Source: an uncultured Sphingomonas sp. | Lineage (GTDB): Bacteria > Pseudomonadota > Alphaproteobacteria > Sphingomonadales > Sphingomonadaceae | Direction of reading: 5' to 3' | Length of the DNA stretch: 64,000 bases | Assembly (NCBI RefSeq): GCF_913774285.1 | Contig: NZ_CAJYHX010000008.1 | Coordinates: 62,001 to 126,000 of the forward strand | Shown here: piece after piece, positions 14,990-24,731 of the stretch | How positions within the stretch are numbered: position 1 is the first letter of the stretch | How the letters are laid out: each line of letters starts with the position of its first letter | The notes under the pieces: generated by a model | Database searches by the model: none | The model's input: the letters and a program-made list of their open reading frames with translations, nothing else | Told to the model about the DNA's origin: nothing | Position numbers and translations under genes: made by a program

Positions 14990-17900
14990 GCGAGCCTAAA
15001 CGTCGCGCCAGCGCAGCCACATTATCTACACTCCATGCCGCAAGATCGCCGTCGGCGACCGCGTGCGAGTAGGCATAACCTGCCATCGTATCCCGGTAGC
15101 GCGGTACGGGGTGCGTCTCGGCAAGTTCACGGATCGCATCATAGGCCATCGGGCCGGGAATCTGGTCTAGCAGCTGGAACAGACGCTCGCGCGCATCCTG
15201 AGCGTCATCTCGAGCATTGGGTGAGTAGACTCCGGTGCCGGCGCGATGCAGGTCGTCCGCTACCGGGATTTCGCGGTGCATCAGCAGGTAAAGCTGCTTG
15301 AGATATGTCGGCGTCTTGAAAAGCCCGAAGCTATGCGTCGGACTGGTATCGCTCCGCCCCCCCAGCAGCGCATTCACGAACGCCATTGCGAACCGAAGGT
15401 TGTCGGCAAGCGTACCACCCGCGAGGAGGCGATCGAGCGACGCAACGGCCGCCCCCGGCTCGCTGTCGACCCATATTGCGTACCAAGTCGGCCGTTGGTC
15501 ATCAGGTGTCGCGCTATCCGCCAATTTTTGACGGGCGAGCAAGGCGACATCGAAGGATGTAGCACCCTTTCCGCTCATGACGATAGTGCGCAGATAGCGC
15601 AGCGTGCCGAGGCTTGGTGCCTGACTTACCTTCAGCCAGTCGAACAGAGGCGCTGCCAAATCGGCATGGAGCCACGGCGCGTAATAGACGAGTTTGCTCA
15701 GCACATAGTGGAGCGCTTCGTTGGCAGGCGTGTTAGAAAGTTCCCACGCAATCTCTGTCCAGATGAATTCGAACCCAAGTTTGGGCCGAGACCGATAAAG
15801 CGTCTGAAACCAGCGTGGAAATCCGTTTAGCTCCCACATCGCATAGCGCAATGCGCGACGAACATGCGGGACGCTAAGGTTGGCCGCGGCGCCCTTGATC
15901 GACAGTTCGATATCGAGGCCCGCCATGGCGAAGATCAACGCATAGGGAATTTGATTGGTGTCGGCGCCTTCCGAGCGCAGTCCGGGCTTGTACCCACGCC
16001 AAAATGCGATCGCTGCGTCACGATAAGCTTCGGCGACGTCGCGACCAAACTCTGGAATCAGCGAAGTCCAGTTGGAGCCTTGCGCGCGACTTTCACGCAG
16101 CCCCTCGCCCTCCACCAAGCGCAGCAGATTATAGTGGATCCGCGCGAATTGCCCTTGTTTGATACCCGGGGGGTTGCGCACCCGACCGGAATCGGCGGTG
16201 AGTTCAGCAACGAACATCGCGCGATTGCGTTTCTCGCGGCGCTCTCGCTTTGCGCGCTCCCGCTGATGCCGGCGCTCCCAAGCCGCATGCTGCCGGCTCG
16301 ATTCCGTCTCCGGCGGGGCGACTTTCGCTGCCAGCGCAGCCTCAAGCACTGGGTCGCCGCTGACTACGGCCTTCATCGCTGCCAGCCAAGTGTCAGGCCG
16401 ACCGTTCTGCACGTAAGTCGTAAACGAGCGTGCCAGGGCAACCTGCCGGTCGTCGGGAAGTTCGCGCGAGGTCACCCAAGCGAGCGTGCGGTCGAAGCTG
16501 GGGCCATCGAAAAACCAGAAATGGCCGATAAAGTTGATCGGCCAGTCATCGGTAAGTTGACCGCCAGTCGCGCTCTTCGCCGCCCGATAGGCGGCGACGG
16601 TATGCCAGAAGAGCGCATCGTTTAGTGCGGTCCATGCCGGCACCAAAACATCGACGGTGGATTTGCGTTCCTGATAATCGTCTGCGCGCCAGAACCGCAG
16701 CGCCGGCACCGACGCAAGAATGAACAAAGCTGACTCGGACATCGCATATGCAGAGCGAAGCGTAATGAGCCGTTCGACGATGTGGAGCGCGGGGCTCATA
16801 AGCCACTGGAATTCTTCAGACACGTGACATTCGCCGCGCTCGACATATGGGGGTCGCTCGAACAACCTGCGAAAGCCGTCTGCCAGTTGTCCGATCACTC
16901 CGCCGGTCGCCTCTCCGCCATCCATCTGAGCGCGCTCGATGAAGTGGTTGATCGCGTGCGTGAGGCCTGTCGCTTCGAACTGCTCCCGGGCTTCCAGACG
17001 TTCGATTGATGCAAGCAACAGGTCGACCGACTCTCGATCGACTACGGCATATTCGGCGAACTCGGCTAGCAACCGGCGCGGCATCGCCCCCCTGTTCGCA
17101 TTCACCGCAGCCCAGAGCGCATGAATTTGATCGGCGCTGCCAATCGTGGCAACTGCGCGAACCGATACAAGGCGCGCGTAAATACCACGCGTCGAGTCCG
17201 CCGCGACAGCAATCAGCGGGGGCAGGCAAGAAGCTAGTTCACCTTGCCAGACGAGCCGGCCGAGCACGAAGATCGCATCGTCGTTTTCGCGATACCTTTC
17301 TATCAGAGTCAGGACGAACCCTTCCAGGTCAGTCTGCGCAATGCGCGCGATGGCAGCATTGTCGAGGCCGTGCATCAGCGAGGCCGGGTCGACTACATGT
17401 TGCATGAGCGTCGCCAGCAGGGCTTCACGCGGCGCAAGCTCGAGGCTCGCGGCGTCGCCGCCCTCGATCGCGACTTCGGGATGCATTTTCAAAACACGCT
17501 CGCGGACGATGGCATCGAACAGGATCAGCCACGGTAACAACGGGCGGAGGCGCGGCGTGAGCGTGTCTACACCATAGGGCGCAGCGTAAATCAGTCTTTC
17601 GATCTCTGCACGCCCAACATCGTTGCTGAATTGCGTGCTGGCCCACTCGGCGGCTAACAGATCGCGGACTTCGCGGTGACGAAAACGCACCTCACCGAAA
17701 ACCGGATCGCCGAACACACCGCTCCCCAGCAGCAGGCTGATCCTCGGTTTGTCCCACCGCGACAGCAAGGGTTCAGCGTCTATTGCTCCCTGGCCGCCTA
17801 GCCCTGGCAAACGGATGTTGGATTTGCCAGTCAGGCTAGTTGCGATCGCCAATAGTCGTGCGGCAGCAAGCGCCGCTTCGTGCTGCTGGTCACCTAAACT

Positions 17901-18854
17901 GGCATCCCTCAGCAGACGCCGTACGCTTCCGCGCAACACATCAAGACGATTGCCAAGAGCTCCATCGGTGGCCCACGCCTCAATCAGATCGCGCAAATCG
18001 AATGGCGAACGTGCCAGCGCGAGCAGATTGCGATGCTCCAACGCTGCCAAGAACGCATCAAGGTCGGGGATCCCAGCGGCCGCAGCAAACTGGCGGATAT
18101 CGTCATCGCTAAGTGGTGCCAGGATATAGACCGACAATTCGCCTTTGGGCGCGTCGCCGCTGTCACTGTTCCCGTCTCCGCTGGTCTGAAGGGGATGGTC
18201 GTCGCCCTGATTGTCCTCTTCAGGCGCTTCTACACCGCGCTCAACGACATCGACCGCGCCAGCCACTCCGTCGAAACCGCCGTCGTCCTCGTCGTCGCTA
18301 GTACCGCCAAGCTTCTGCTCGACGAGCGGCTGGTGCGGCAGTATCTCGTTGACGAGAGCACGGTCCAGAGACGTTCGCCACGCATAGGGCCGACTGGTGA
18401 TGTAGATGTGCGCCCGCTGGAGCGCGCCTGCCAGCCGGTTAGCGAACGCCCGTATCGCAGCTTCGAACGCGCGAGGCTCAGACAGGCGTAATTCGTCGAC
18501 GGAATCGAGGAAGAACCATGCTTCGCCCGAGCCGGTCAACCAAGTCTCGAACGCGTCCGTCGAGCCGATCTCGAACGCTTCGCCGAATGCCGCATTGATA
18601 TCCTCCAGCCTTAGGAAAAAGGCCAATTTTCCCAGGCTCAACTGCTGTATCGCCGCGCCGCGCAGCTCGTGCGTCTTGCCCGCGCCGGCGTCGGCCAAGA
18701 TTATCACGCGGTACTCGCCGAGCAAATTAGCCCAACGCTTGCGCTCTCCCCGCGACAAGCCCGGCCACAGTTCCTCGATCGGCACATCCTCTGCTTGATA
18801 AGGTGATGGAACGGGCGTGAAATGTCGGGCGATGGGAACAGCGTCACTTATCAT
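14979..18854 (-). CDS. NACHT/STAND-like NTPase, large
   Basis: This 1291-residue protein has a P-loop signalling NTPase at its very N-terminus: Walker A ILADAGAGKT (52-61), Walker B FFLDSVDELRLS (114-125), sensor ITSRPYAW (152-159). A strongly acidic low-complexity insert lies at about 185-245. The remaining 1000 residues are helical-repeat-like, the usual sensor part of STAND proteins. There is no effector domain in front of the NTPase, so output may come from the HNH partners. The ATG at 18854 follows AAAGGCGG by 8 nt; a TTG at 18878 in the same frame has no clear ribosome site. It is first gene of the three-gene operon. NACHT-type ATPases are known phage sensors in bacteria; the sensed molecule here is unknown. 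Confidence 0.8.
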   Translation of the reverse strand: MISDAVPIARHFTPVPSPYQAEDVPIEELWPGLSRGERKRWANLLGEYRVIILADAGAGKTHELRGAAIQQLSLGKLAFFLRLEDINAAFGEAFEIGSTDAFETWLTGSGEAWFFLDSVDELRLSEPRAFEAAIRAFANRLAGALQRAHIYITSRPYAWRTSLDRALVNEILPHQPLVEQKLGGTSDDEDDGGFDGVAGAVDVVERGVEAPEEDNQGDDHPLQTSGDGNSDSGDAPKGELSVYILAPLSDDDIRQFAAAAGIPDLDAFLAALEHRNLLALARSPFDLRDLIEAWATDGALGNRLDVLRGSVRRLLRDASLGDQQHEAALAAARLLAIATSLTGKSNIRLPGLGGQGAIDAEPLLSRWDKPRISLLLGSGVFGDPVFGEVRFRHREVRDLLAAEWASTQFSNDVGRAEIERLIYAAPYGVDTLTPRLRPLLPWLILFDAIVRERVLKMHPEVAIEGGDAASLELAPREALLATLMQHVVDPASLMHGLDNAAIARIAQTDLEGFVLTLIERYRENDDAIFVLGRLVWQGELASCLPPLIAVAADSTRGIYARLVSVRAVATIGSADQIHALWAAVNANRGAMPRRLLAEFAEYAVVDRESVDLLLASIERLEAREQFEATGLTHAINHFIERAQMDGGEATGGVIGQLADGFRRLFERPPYVERGECHVSEEFQWLMSPALHIVERLITLRSAYAMSESALFILASVPALRFWRADDYQERKSTVDVLVPAWTALNDALFWHTVAAYRAAKSATGGQLTDDWPINFIGHFWFFDGPSFDRTLAWVTSRELPDDRQVALARSFTTYVQNGRPDTWLAAMKAVVSGDPVLEAALAAKVAPPETESSRQHAAWERRHQRERAKRERREKRNRAMFVAELTADSGRVRNPPGIKQGQFARIHYNLLRLVEGEGLRESRAQGSNWTSLIPEFGRDVAEAYRDAAIAFWRGYKPGLRSEGADTNQIPYALIFAMAGLDIELSIKGAAANLSVPHVRRALRYAMWELNGFPRWFQTLYRSRPKLGFEFIWTEIAWELSNTPANEALHYVLSKLVYYAPWLHADLAAPLFDWLKVSQAPSLGTLRYLRTIVMSGKGATSFDVALLARQKLADSATPDDQRPTWYAIWVDSEPGAAVASLDRLLAGGTLADNLRFAMAFVNALLGGRSDTSPTHSFGLFKTPTYLKQLYLLMHREIPVADDLHRAGTGVYSPNARDDAQDARERLFQLLDQIPGPMAYDAIRELAETHPVPRYRDTMAGYAYSHAVADGDLAAWSVDNVAALARRLGSRDD

Positions 18855-20007
18855 CTCGGCAACCGCCTTTTTGGGCAAGCGTAACCATTGACGTGGGCGC
18901 GCACCGCCGTGTTCAATCGGGCGTCGTTGCGCCTCTTCCTTTCACTCTGCACTGCTCTGTTTCCCCAACTCCGTCACAACCTAACATCTTCGCGCGTGGT
19001 GACCAGACAGGACGTCAAATTTCCACCAAATTGGGATATTCTAGTTAAGCTTCTGCGTCATCGATTGCGTACAAGCTATTGCGGGCTGCCGATTTTAGAC
19101 TCTGGATCCACAGCGGATCCACCCGCTCGCGTTCTTGCGCGAGTGACTCGAGCGGAGGAAGATGACCACTGGAAGGAACTGCAGCGCGTCGCGGACGGAC
19201 GCTGGTGAGATCTCGCAAGCATCGTGCCGATCCGCCATAAGCCCGGCTCAGCCAAGATGTCCTGCAACCGACTCCCCATGCCAAACTTCATAGGTCGGCT
19301 TGTTGGCCCCGTTCAGCGCCTCGATGCCGTCAGGTTGCGCTTTGGCGCATTCTGGCTCGAAACGACACGGCGGCAGCTTTTGAGCTTCCGCCGAACGGCG
19401 CGAACGGCCGATGTTGAAACGCAAAGCCGACCGGCTGGTTCGCGCAATACGAATGGCGGATTTCAGCGAGAGCCGGCACTCACGTCAATGACGCTGGATG
19501 TCTTGAGCTGGTCGGTCGCGGCGGTGCAGAACTGCGGCACACGCTTCTGAAAATTTCCGTGCCGCAATGAAACCGCATTCCGGCTATTCTTCCAGGAAGG
19601 CATTTTCCACGCTTGTGCTTCGAACCCGATTTACAGAAAGGGAGTGGGGCCACCCGCTAGGGCCAAATTTTTCGCTGCAGCGCAGTATTTCTCGCTGTTT
19701 CAATAGGTTGCAATCGCGTTTCGATTCCCTTCACCGCTCCATTTCGCGATCCCAAGGAATCCCATAGCCTTTTGTAAGTCGCGGTAATTTCGGCGTTGCG
19801 GGGCGCGTACTCATCGCCCGTTCTTCCCCACAGGATGTCATCACCCAGGCGCCTGCGAAGGCCGGGTCCGCAGGAGGCTTCAGCGCTTGCGCCCCCTCCC
19901 CGCTGGATCGTGAGGATCAGCCGAACAGGGAGGGCGATCGCTGCGGCGGCTTCCTCGGGCTGGGCGGGCGATGCCGACGCGAACATCGAGGCGCGATCGA
20001 CGTTCGA
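18855..20007. other. Gene-free stretch at the probable element-chromosome junction
   Basis: About 1.15 kb with no convincing gene. Short frames on both strands (for example 19224-19550 plus, 19657-19986 minus) lack ribosome sites, family signatures and codon bias. The left end should carry the promoter of the NACHT operon. The right end joins normal chromosomal genes. A stretch near 19720-19745 resembles a tRNA 3' end but does not fold (see rejected items). No integrase, direct repeat or IS end was recognised. Confidence 0.45.
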
Positions 20008-20400
20008 TCACAGCCACCCGAGTGCGCGGAAGCTGACGACGTGATCGCTGCCGATCACCAAATGGTCGAGCAGGCGAACATCCACCGGATCCAGTGCCAC
20101 GAGCAGCCGCCGGGTCGTCGCGCGGTCGGCCGCGCTCGGCTGCGGATCGCCACTCGGATGATTATGCGCCATCACCACGCCGGCGGCGTCGAAGGCCAGC
20201 GCGTCCGCCACCACCTGCCGCACCGGGACATCGACAGCATCCACCTCGCCGCCGTGCATGTGCCGCATGCCGAGCAGGCGGCCATCGCGCGCCAGATAGG
20301 CGAAGGCGGCGATTTCGCTGCGTGCTTCTGCCAGGCCGCCAAACAGCGCACGCGCGGCGCCGAAGTCCAGGATATACGGTTCCGGAGAAACAACCGACAT
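20008..20400 (-). CDS. JAB (RadC-like) domain protein, short
   Basis: This 130-residue protein consists of the JAB/MPN metalloprotease-like domain of RadC with the metal motif [13 protein letters not shown] near residues 77-89. The helix-hairpin-helix N-terminus of full RadC (about 220 residues) is absent. It begins [16 protein letters not shown] and is divergent from thyA with 115 bp between starts. RadC-like proteins occur in housekeeping and mobile contexts and have no firmly established function. It could be the first chromosomal gene beyond the element or a relic of it. Confidence 0.8.
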   Translation of the reverse strand: MSVVSPEPYILDFGAARALFGGLAEARSEIAAFAYLARDGRLLGMRHMHGGEVDAVDVPVRQVVADALAFDAAGVVMAHNHPSGDPQPSAADRATTRRLLVALDPVDVRLLDHLVIGSDHVVSFRALGWL

Positions 20401-20515
20401 GTCCCGGCTTGCCACCCCGTGCCGCCAACGCGAACCGCAACCCGATCCAGTTCGGTTCTCCGAAACGGCGCGAAGCCGGATGACTCGCGCGGCGCTGCCC
20501 GCTAGGTTCCGGACG

Positions 20516-21310
20516 ATGCACCAGTATCTCGACCTGATGGCCCGCGCACTGAACGACGGCGTGGAGGTGATGGACCGCACCGGCACCGGCACGCGCAGCG
20601 TGTTCGGCGCGCAGATGCGCTTCGACCTGCGCAAGGGCTTCCCGCTGCTGACCACCAAGAAGCTCCACCTCCGCTCGATCCTGATCGAGCTTTTGTGGTT
20701 CCTACGCGGCGACACCAATGTCCGCTGGCTGCAGGAGCGCAAGGTCAGCATCTGGGACGAATGGGCCGATGAGAACGGCGATCTCGGCCCGGTCTACGGC
20801 AAGCAGTGGCGCGACTGGGAGGCCACCGATGGCCGCCACATCGACCAGATCGCCGAGCTGATCGAGACGCTGAAGACCAATCCCGCCTCACGCCGGATGG
20901 TGGTCTCCGCCTGGAACCCGGGCGAGCTGGGCGCGATGGCGCTGGCGCCGTGCCATTGCCTGTTCCAATGCCATGTCGCCAACGGCCGGCTGAGCCTGCA
21001 GCTCTACCAGCGCTCGGCCGACATCTTCCTCGGCGTGCCGTTCAACATCGCCAGCTATGCGCTTCTCTCCCATCTGCTCGCGCAGCAGGCGGGGCTCGAG
21101 GTCGGCGACTTCATTTGGACCGGCGGCGACTGCCACCTCTATCTCAACCATCTCGAGCAGGCGCAGGAACAGCTCCGCCGCACGCCCGGCCCGCTGCCGC
21201 GGCTGGAGATCCTCCGCAAGGCGCCGTCGATCGACGCCTATGAATATGAGGATTTCGCGATCCACGACTATGTCGCGCAGCCGCACATCAAGGCACCCGT
21301 CGCGGTATGA
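20516..21310 (+). CDS. thyA: Thymidylate synthase
   Basis: This 264-residue enzyme methylates dUMP to dTMP using 5,10-methylene-tetrahydrofolate. Length equals the E. coli enzyme. It shows the catalytic Cys in [12 protein letters not shown], the phosphate-binding [12 protein letters not shown] and the C-terminal APVAV end. ATG at 20516 gives the canonical start [12 protein letters not shown]. The stop overlaps the folA start (ATGA at 21307), coupling production of the two enzymes that cycle folate. Confidence 0.97.
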   Translation: MHQYLDLMARALNDGVEVMDRTGTGTRSVFGAQMRFDLRKGFPLLTTKKLHLRSILIELLWFLRGDTNVRWLQERKVSIWDEWADENGDLGPVYGKQWRDWEATDGRHIDQIAELIETLKTNPASRRMVVSAWNPGELGAMALAPCHCLFQCHVANGRLSLQLYQRSADIFLGVPFNIASYALLSHLLAQQAGLEVGDFIWTGGDCHLYLNHLEQAQEQLRRTPGPLPRLEILRKAPSIDAYEYEDFAIHDYVAQPHIKAPVAV

Positions 21311-21783
21311 TCAGCTTCCACCTCGCGCGCGCGGACAATGGCGTGATCGGCCGCGACGGCCAGCTGCCCTGGCGGCTGCCTGCTGACCTGAAGCGTTTCA
21401 AGGCGCAGACGGTGGGCCGGCCGATGATCATGGGCCGCAAAACCTTCGAGTCCTTCCCCGCCCCCCTGCCCGGCCGGCGCCACATTGTCCTGACCCGCGA
21501 TACTGGCTGGCAGGCAGAGGGCGCAGAGGTGGCGCATGACGTGGAGCAGGCGTTGGCGCTGGCAGGCGAGGACGTGGCGGTGATCGGCGGCGCGGAGGTT
21601 TTCGCGCTGTTCCTGGATCGGGCCGATCGGATCGAGCTGACCGAGGTGCACCTCGAAGCCGGGGGCGACGCGCATGTCCCTGCCTTCGCCCCCGCGGATT
21701 GGGAGGAAACCGCACGCGAGCCGCATCCGGCGGACGGCGACCGCCCCGCCTATGACTTCGTGACGCTCCTCCGGCGGCGATGA
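21307..21783 (+). CDS. folA: Dihydrofolate reductase
   Basis: A 158-residue enzyme that regenerates tetrahydrofolate from the dihydrofolate made by ThyA, with NADPH. Typical motifs are [12 protein letters not shown] (active-site loop), [13 protein letters not shown] (NADPH site) and VIGGAEVF. It starts inside the thyA stop and ends inside the next start codon, so it is the centre of a tightly packed three-gene operon. Confidence 0.96.
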   Translation: MISFHLARADNGVIGRDGQLPWRLPADLKRFKAQTVGRPMIMGRKTFESFPAPLPGRRHIVLTRDTGWQAEGAEVAHDVEQALALAGEDVAVIGGAEVFALFLDRADRIELTEVHLEAGGDAHVPAFAPADWEETAREPHPADGDRPAYDFVTLLRRR

Positions 21784-22949
21784 AGCGCCCGATCCTGATC
21801 GGCGTCGCGGCGGTACTGGCCATCGCGGCGTTCGGCTTTTTCGGGATCGCCCCGGCGGCGGTGGAGGCGGGCATGAACCGCGTCGTGCCGGTGTCCCTCC
21901 CCCATGTCACGCCGCAGACCCGCGCGCTGCATACCAGCCTCGCCATCGCCGACATGCATGCCGATACGCTGCTCTGGCGGCGCAACCTGCTCGATCGCGC
22001 CAATCGCGGCCAAGTCGACCTGCCGCGGCTGCAGGCGGGCAATGTCGCGCTCCAGGTCTTCTCCTCGGTCACCAAGACGCCGCGGCACCAGAATTATGAT
22101 GCCAATGGCGCGGACAGCGACAACATCACGCTGCTCGCCATCGCCCAGTTGCAGCCGCCCCGCACCTGGGGATCGCTGCTCCAGCGCTCGCTCTGGCATG
22201 CGGAGAAGCTGGAGCGCGCGGCGGCGGCCTCGAACGGCGCGCTGCGCGTGATCCGCACCCCCGCCGAGCTCGACCGGTTGCTCGCGGATCGCGCCGCTGG
22301 GCACAAGGTGACCGGCGGGTTGCTCTCGATCGAGGGGCTCCAGGACCTGGAGGGCAACCCCGCCAATCTCGATCGCCTCTACGCGGCCGGGTTCCGCATG
22401 GCCGGGTTCGCGCATTTCTTCGACAACGCAGCGGCGGGCTCGATGCATGGGCAGGCCAAAGGCGGGCTGACGCCGCTCGGCCGGCAGGTGCTGCGGCGGA
22501 TGGAGGTGCTGGGCATGGTGGTCGACGTCGCCCATGCCAGCCATGCGGCGGTGGCGGACATCCTCGCCATGGCGCGGCGGCCGGTGGTCTCCAGCCATGG
22601 CGGCGTGCAGGCGACGTGCAAGGTCAACCGCAACCTCACCGACGACGAGATCCGCGGCATCGCCCGCACCGGCGGGGTTGTCGGGATCGGCTATTGGGAG
22701 GCCGCGGTCTGCTCGACCAGCCCCAAGGCAGTCGCGGCGGCGATCGCGCATGTCCGCGATCTGGTGGGGATTGATCATGTCGGGCTGGGCTCGGACTTCG
22801 ACGGTGCGGTGACCACGGGGTTCGATGCGTCGCAGCTGGTGGTGGTCACCCAGGCGCTGGTCGATCGCGGATTTTCCGAGCAGGAGATCGCCAAGGTGAT
22901 GGGCGGGAATGTATTGCGCGTGCTGCGGGCGGGGATGAAGAGCTCTTAG
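21780..22949 (+). CDS. Membrane dipeptidase (peptidase family M19)
   Basis: This 389-residue zinc dipeptidase is anchored by an N-terminal hydrophobic segment (residues 4-25). Metal-site motifs of the renal dipeptidase family are ADMHADTL (57-64), the bridging region LLSIEG, VVDVAHAS, VSSHGG and GSDFDG. It likely acts in the periplasm on dipeptides, possibly from peptidoglycan turnover. The ATG overlaps the folA stop (ATGA). The link with folate genes is positional rather than metabolic. Confidence 0.9.
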   Translation: MKRPILIGVAAVLAIAAFGFFGIAPAAVEAGMNRVVPVSLPHVTPQTRALHTSLAIADMHADTLLWRRNLLDRANRGQVDLPRLQAGNVALQVFSSVTKTPRHQNYDANGADSDNITLLAIAQLQPPRTWGSLLQRSLWHAEKLERAAAASNGALRVIRTPAELDRLLADRAAGHKVTGGLLSIEGLQDLEGNPANLDRLYAAGFRMAGFAHFFDNAAAGSMHGQAKGGLTPLGRQVLRRMEVLGMVVDVAHASHAAVADILAMARRPVVSSHGGVQATCKVNRNLTDDEIRGIARTGGVVGIGYWEAAVCSTSPKAVAAAIAHVRDLVGIDHVGLGSDFDGAVTTGFDASQLVVVTQALVDRGFSEQEIAKVMGGNVLRVLRAGMKSS

Positions 22950-22973
22950 CCCCTCCTACTTCGAAGAGGGGCT
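22948..22973 (+). terminator. Hairpin after the thyA-folA-dipeptidase operon
   Basis: AGCCCCTC (22948-22955) pairs perfectly with GAGGGGCT (22966-22973) across a 10-nt loop, starting in the dipeptidase stop codon. The following bases TAAGTGTTTG are only moderately T-rich, so it is a weak intrinsic terminator. Confidence 0.5.
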
Positions 22974-23035
22974 TAAGTGTTTGCGCGCTCCCCCACCCCA
23001 TTGGCATCGCCCCGGCCAATCCCTATAGCCACGCC

Positions 23036-23965
23036 ATGCAGCGGCTGGACGGCGGCTCGGCGGTTCCGCCTCCTCTCCGGGGCGCGATCGTCGCGCTCGG
23101 GAATTTCGATGGCTTCCATCTTGGGCACCAGGCGGTGGTCGGCCGCGCGGTAGCGCGTGCGCGTGCCGAGGGGCGCCCGGCGATCGTCGCCACCTTCGAC
23201 CCGCATCCGCGCCGCTTCTTCCAGCCCGACGCCCCGCCCTTCCGGCTGACCACGCTCGACCAGCGCGAGCGCCTGTTCGCCGCCGCGGGCGCCGACGGCA
23301 TGCTGGTCTTCCACTTCGACGCCACCCTTGCCCGCCTTACCGCGCGGCAGTTCGCCGAGCAGCTGGTCGACACGGTCGGTGCCGCCGGTGTGGTGACCGG
23401 CGAGGACTTCACCTTCGGCAAGGGCCGCGAGGGCAGTGTCGCGACGCTCGCCACGCTCGGCGAGGAGCTCGGTTTCGCCGCCGAGGCGGTGGGCGCGGTA
23501 GCACTGGACGGCCAGATCGTCTCGTCCAGTCGCATCCGCGACGATCTGAAGGCCGGCAACCCCCGCGGGGCGGCCACGCTGCTCACGCGGCCTTTCGTGA
23601 TCGCAGCCGAGGTGGAAGCTGGCGCCAAGCTGGGGCGCCAGCTCGGCTACCCGACCGCCAACATGCGGCTCGGCAAATATCTTCGCCCGAAATACGGCAT
23701 CTACGCCGTCCGCGGGCGCCTGCCCGACGGGCGCCTGCTGGACGGGGTGGCGAACCTGGGCATCCGCCCGAGCTTCGATCCCCCAATCGAACTGCTGGAG
23801 AGCTTCTTCTTCGATTTCAGCGGCGACCTGTACGGCCAGACGCTGGAAGTGGGGCTGATCGACTATCTGCGCCCCGAGGCCAAGTTCGACAGCCTGGAAG
23901 CGCTGACCGCCCAGATGGACGAGGATGCGGCGCGGGCGCGGGCATTACTGACGCCGGGCGGCTAA
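23036..23965 (+). CDS. ribF: Bifunctional riboflavin kinase / FAD synthetase
   Basis: A 309-residue enzyme making FMN and then FAD from riboflavin. The N-terminal adenylyltransferase shows GNFDGFHLGHQ (nucleotide-binding) and a SSSRIR motif (174-179); the C-terminal flavokinase shows GYPTANM and GVANLGIRPSF. Length matches the family. It is monocistronic here, with cinA-like facing it 10 bp beyond its end. No FMN riboswitch is seen in the 60-bp leader. Confidence 0.95.
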   Translation: MQRLDGGSAVPPPLRGAIVALGNFDGFHLGHQAVVGRAVARARAEGRPAIVATFDPHPRRFFQPDAPPFRLTTLDQRERLFAAAGADGMLVFHFDATLARLTARQFAEQLVDTVGAAGVVTGEDFTFGKGREGSVATLATLGEELGFAAEAVGAVALDGQIVSSSRIRDDLKAGNPRGAATLLTRPFVIAAEVEAGAKLGRQLGYPTANMRLGKYLRPKYGIYAVRGRLPDGRLLDGVANLGIRPSFDPPIELLESFFFDFSGDLYGQTLEVGLIDYLRPEAKFDSLEALTAQMDEDAARARALLTPGG

Positions 23966-23975
23966 GGCGCCTTCC

Positions 23976-24731
23976 TTAGATCCCGCCGTCGACTGATTCG
24001 AAGCCGCGCGCTTCCAGTCCATCGGCGAGCACTGCGATGACCTGGTCGACGAGCGTCGAATCTGTTGCGCGCACCACGAAATTCGCGCCGACGCACCCTT
24101 CGCGGAAGAACGGGTAGCTGCCGATCGACACCCCCTCGTGCGCACGCTCGGTTTCGCCCAGCAGATCGGCGATCTCGCTCTCCGCCACCCAGCAGCCGAT
24201 CGTGCGCGAGACGACCGGCAGGCCGCCCTCCAGCGTGCCGGTCAGCGCATCAAGCATGCCCGCGGCGATGTGCGGCACGCCCGCGAGGATGAAGATGTTG
24301 CCCCAGCGGATTCCCGGTGCGCCCGACATGCGGTTGACGATCAGCTCGGCGCCCTCCGGCACCCGCGCCATCCGCAGCCGCGCCTCGGTGAGCCCGCCCT
24401 TGCTGGCATAATAGTCGGCGAGCGCCGCGCGTGCACCGGCATGCACCACCACCGGCACCGACAGCGCCGCGGCGATGGCATCCACCGTGATGTCGTCATG
24501 GGTCGGCCCGATGCCGCCGGTCGTGAAGCAGTAATCGTTGCGGCCGCGCAGCGTGTTGACCGCCTCGACGATCGCCGCCTGCTGGTCGGGAACCACCCGC
24601 ACCTCGGCGAGTCGGATGCCTTGCGCATTCAGCCAGGTTGCGAGCTGCGCGATATTCTTGTCCTGGGTGCGACCCGACAGGATTTCGTCGCCGATCACCA
24701 CCAGGGCGGCGGTCCAGATCCGCGGCGCCAT
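23976..24731 (-). CDS. CinA-like molybdopterin-binding domain protein
   Basis: A 251-residue protein containing only the N-terminal MoCF-type half of CinA: IGDEILSGRTQDKN, TTGGIGPTHDD and AGVPHIAAGM. The C-terminal nicotinamide-nucleotide amidase half (PncC) is absent. This short type is common in alphaproteobacteria; biochemical work on related domains points to ADP-ribose or NMN-linked pyrophosphatase activity. ATG at 24731 shares its A with the stop of the upstream GFA gene (TGATG), so they are coupled. Confidence 0.88.
   Translation of the reverse strand: MAPRIWTAALVVIGDEILSGRTQDKNIAQLATWLNAQGIRLAEVRVVPDQQAAIVEAVNTLRGRNDYCFTTGGIGPTHDDITVDAIAAALSVPVVVHAGARAALADYYASKGGLTEARLRMARVPEGAELIVNRMSGAPGIRWGNIFILAGVPHIAAGMLDALTGTLEGGLPVVSRTIGCWVAESEIADLLGETERAHEGVSIGSYPFFREGCVGANFVVRATDSTLVDQVIAVLADGLEARGFESVDGGI

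Noticed and set aside
19715..19750. tRNA or tmRNA 3' end as an attachment-site remnant (TTTCGATTCCC ... CCGCTCCA)
   Set aside because: With the T-loop placed at TTCGATT, the acceptor strand is two bases too long and the T-stem does not pair, so it does not fold as a tRNA end.
19657..19986. 109-residue open frame on the minus strand
   Set aside because: No ribosome site, no family signature, composition like non-coding GC-rich DNA.
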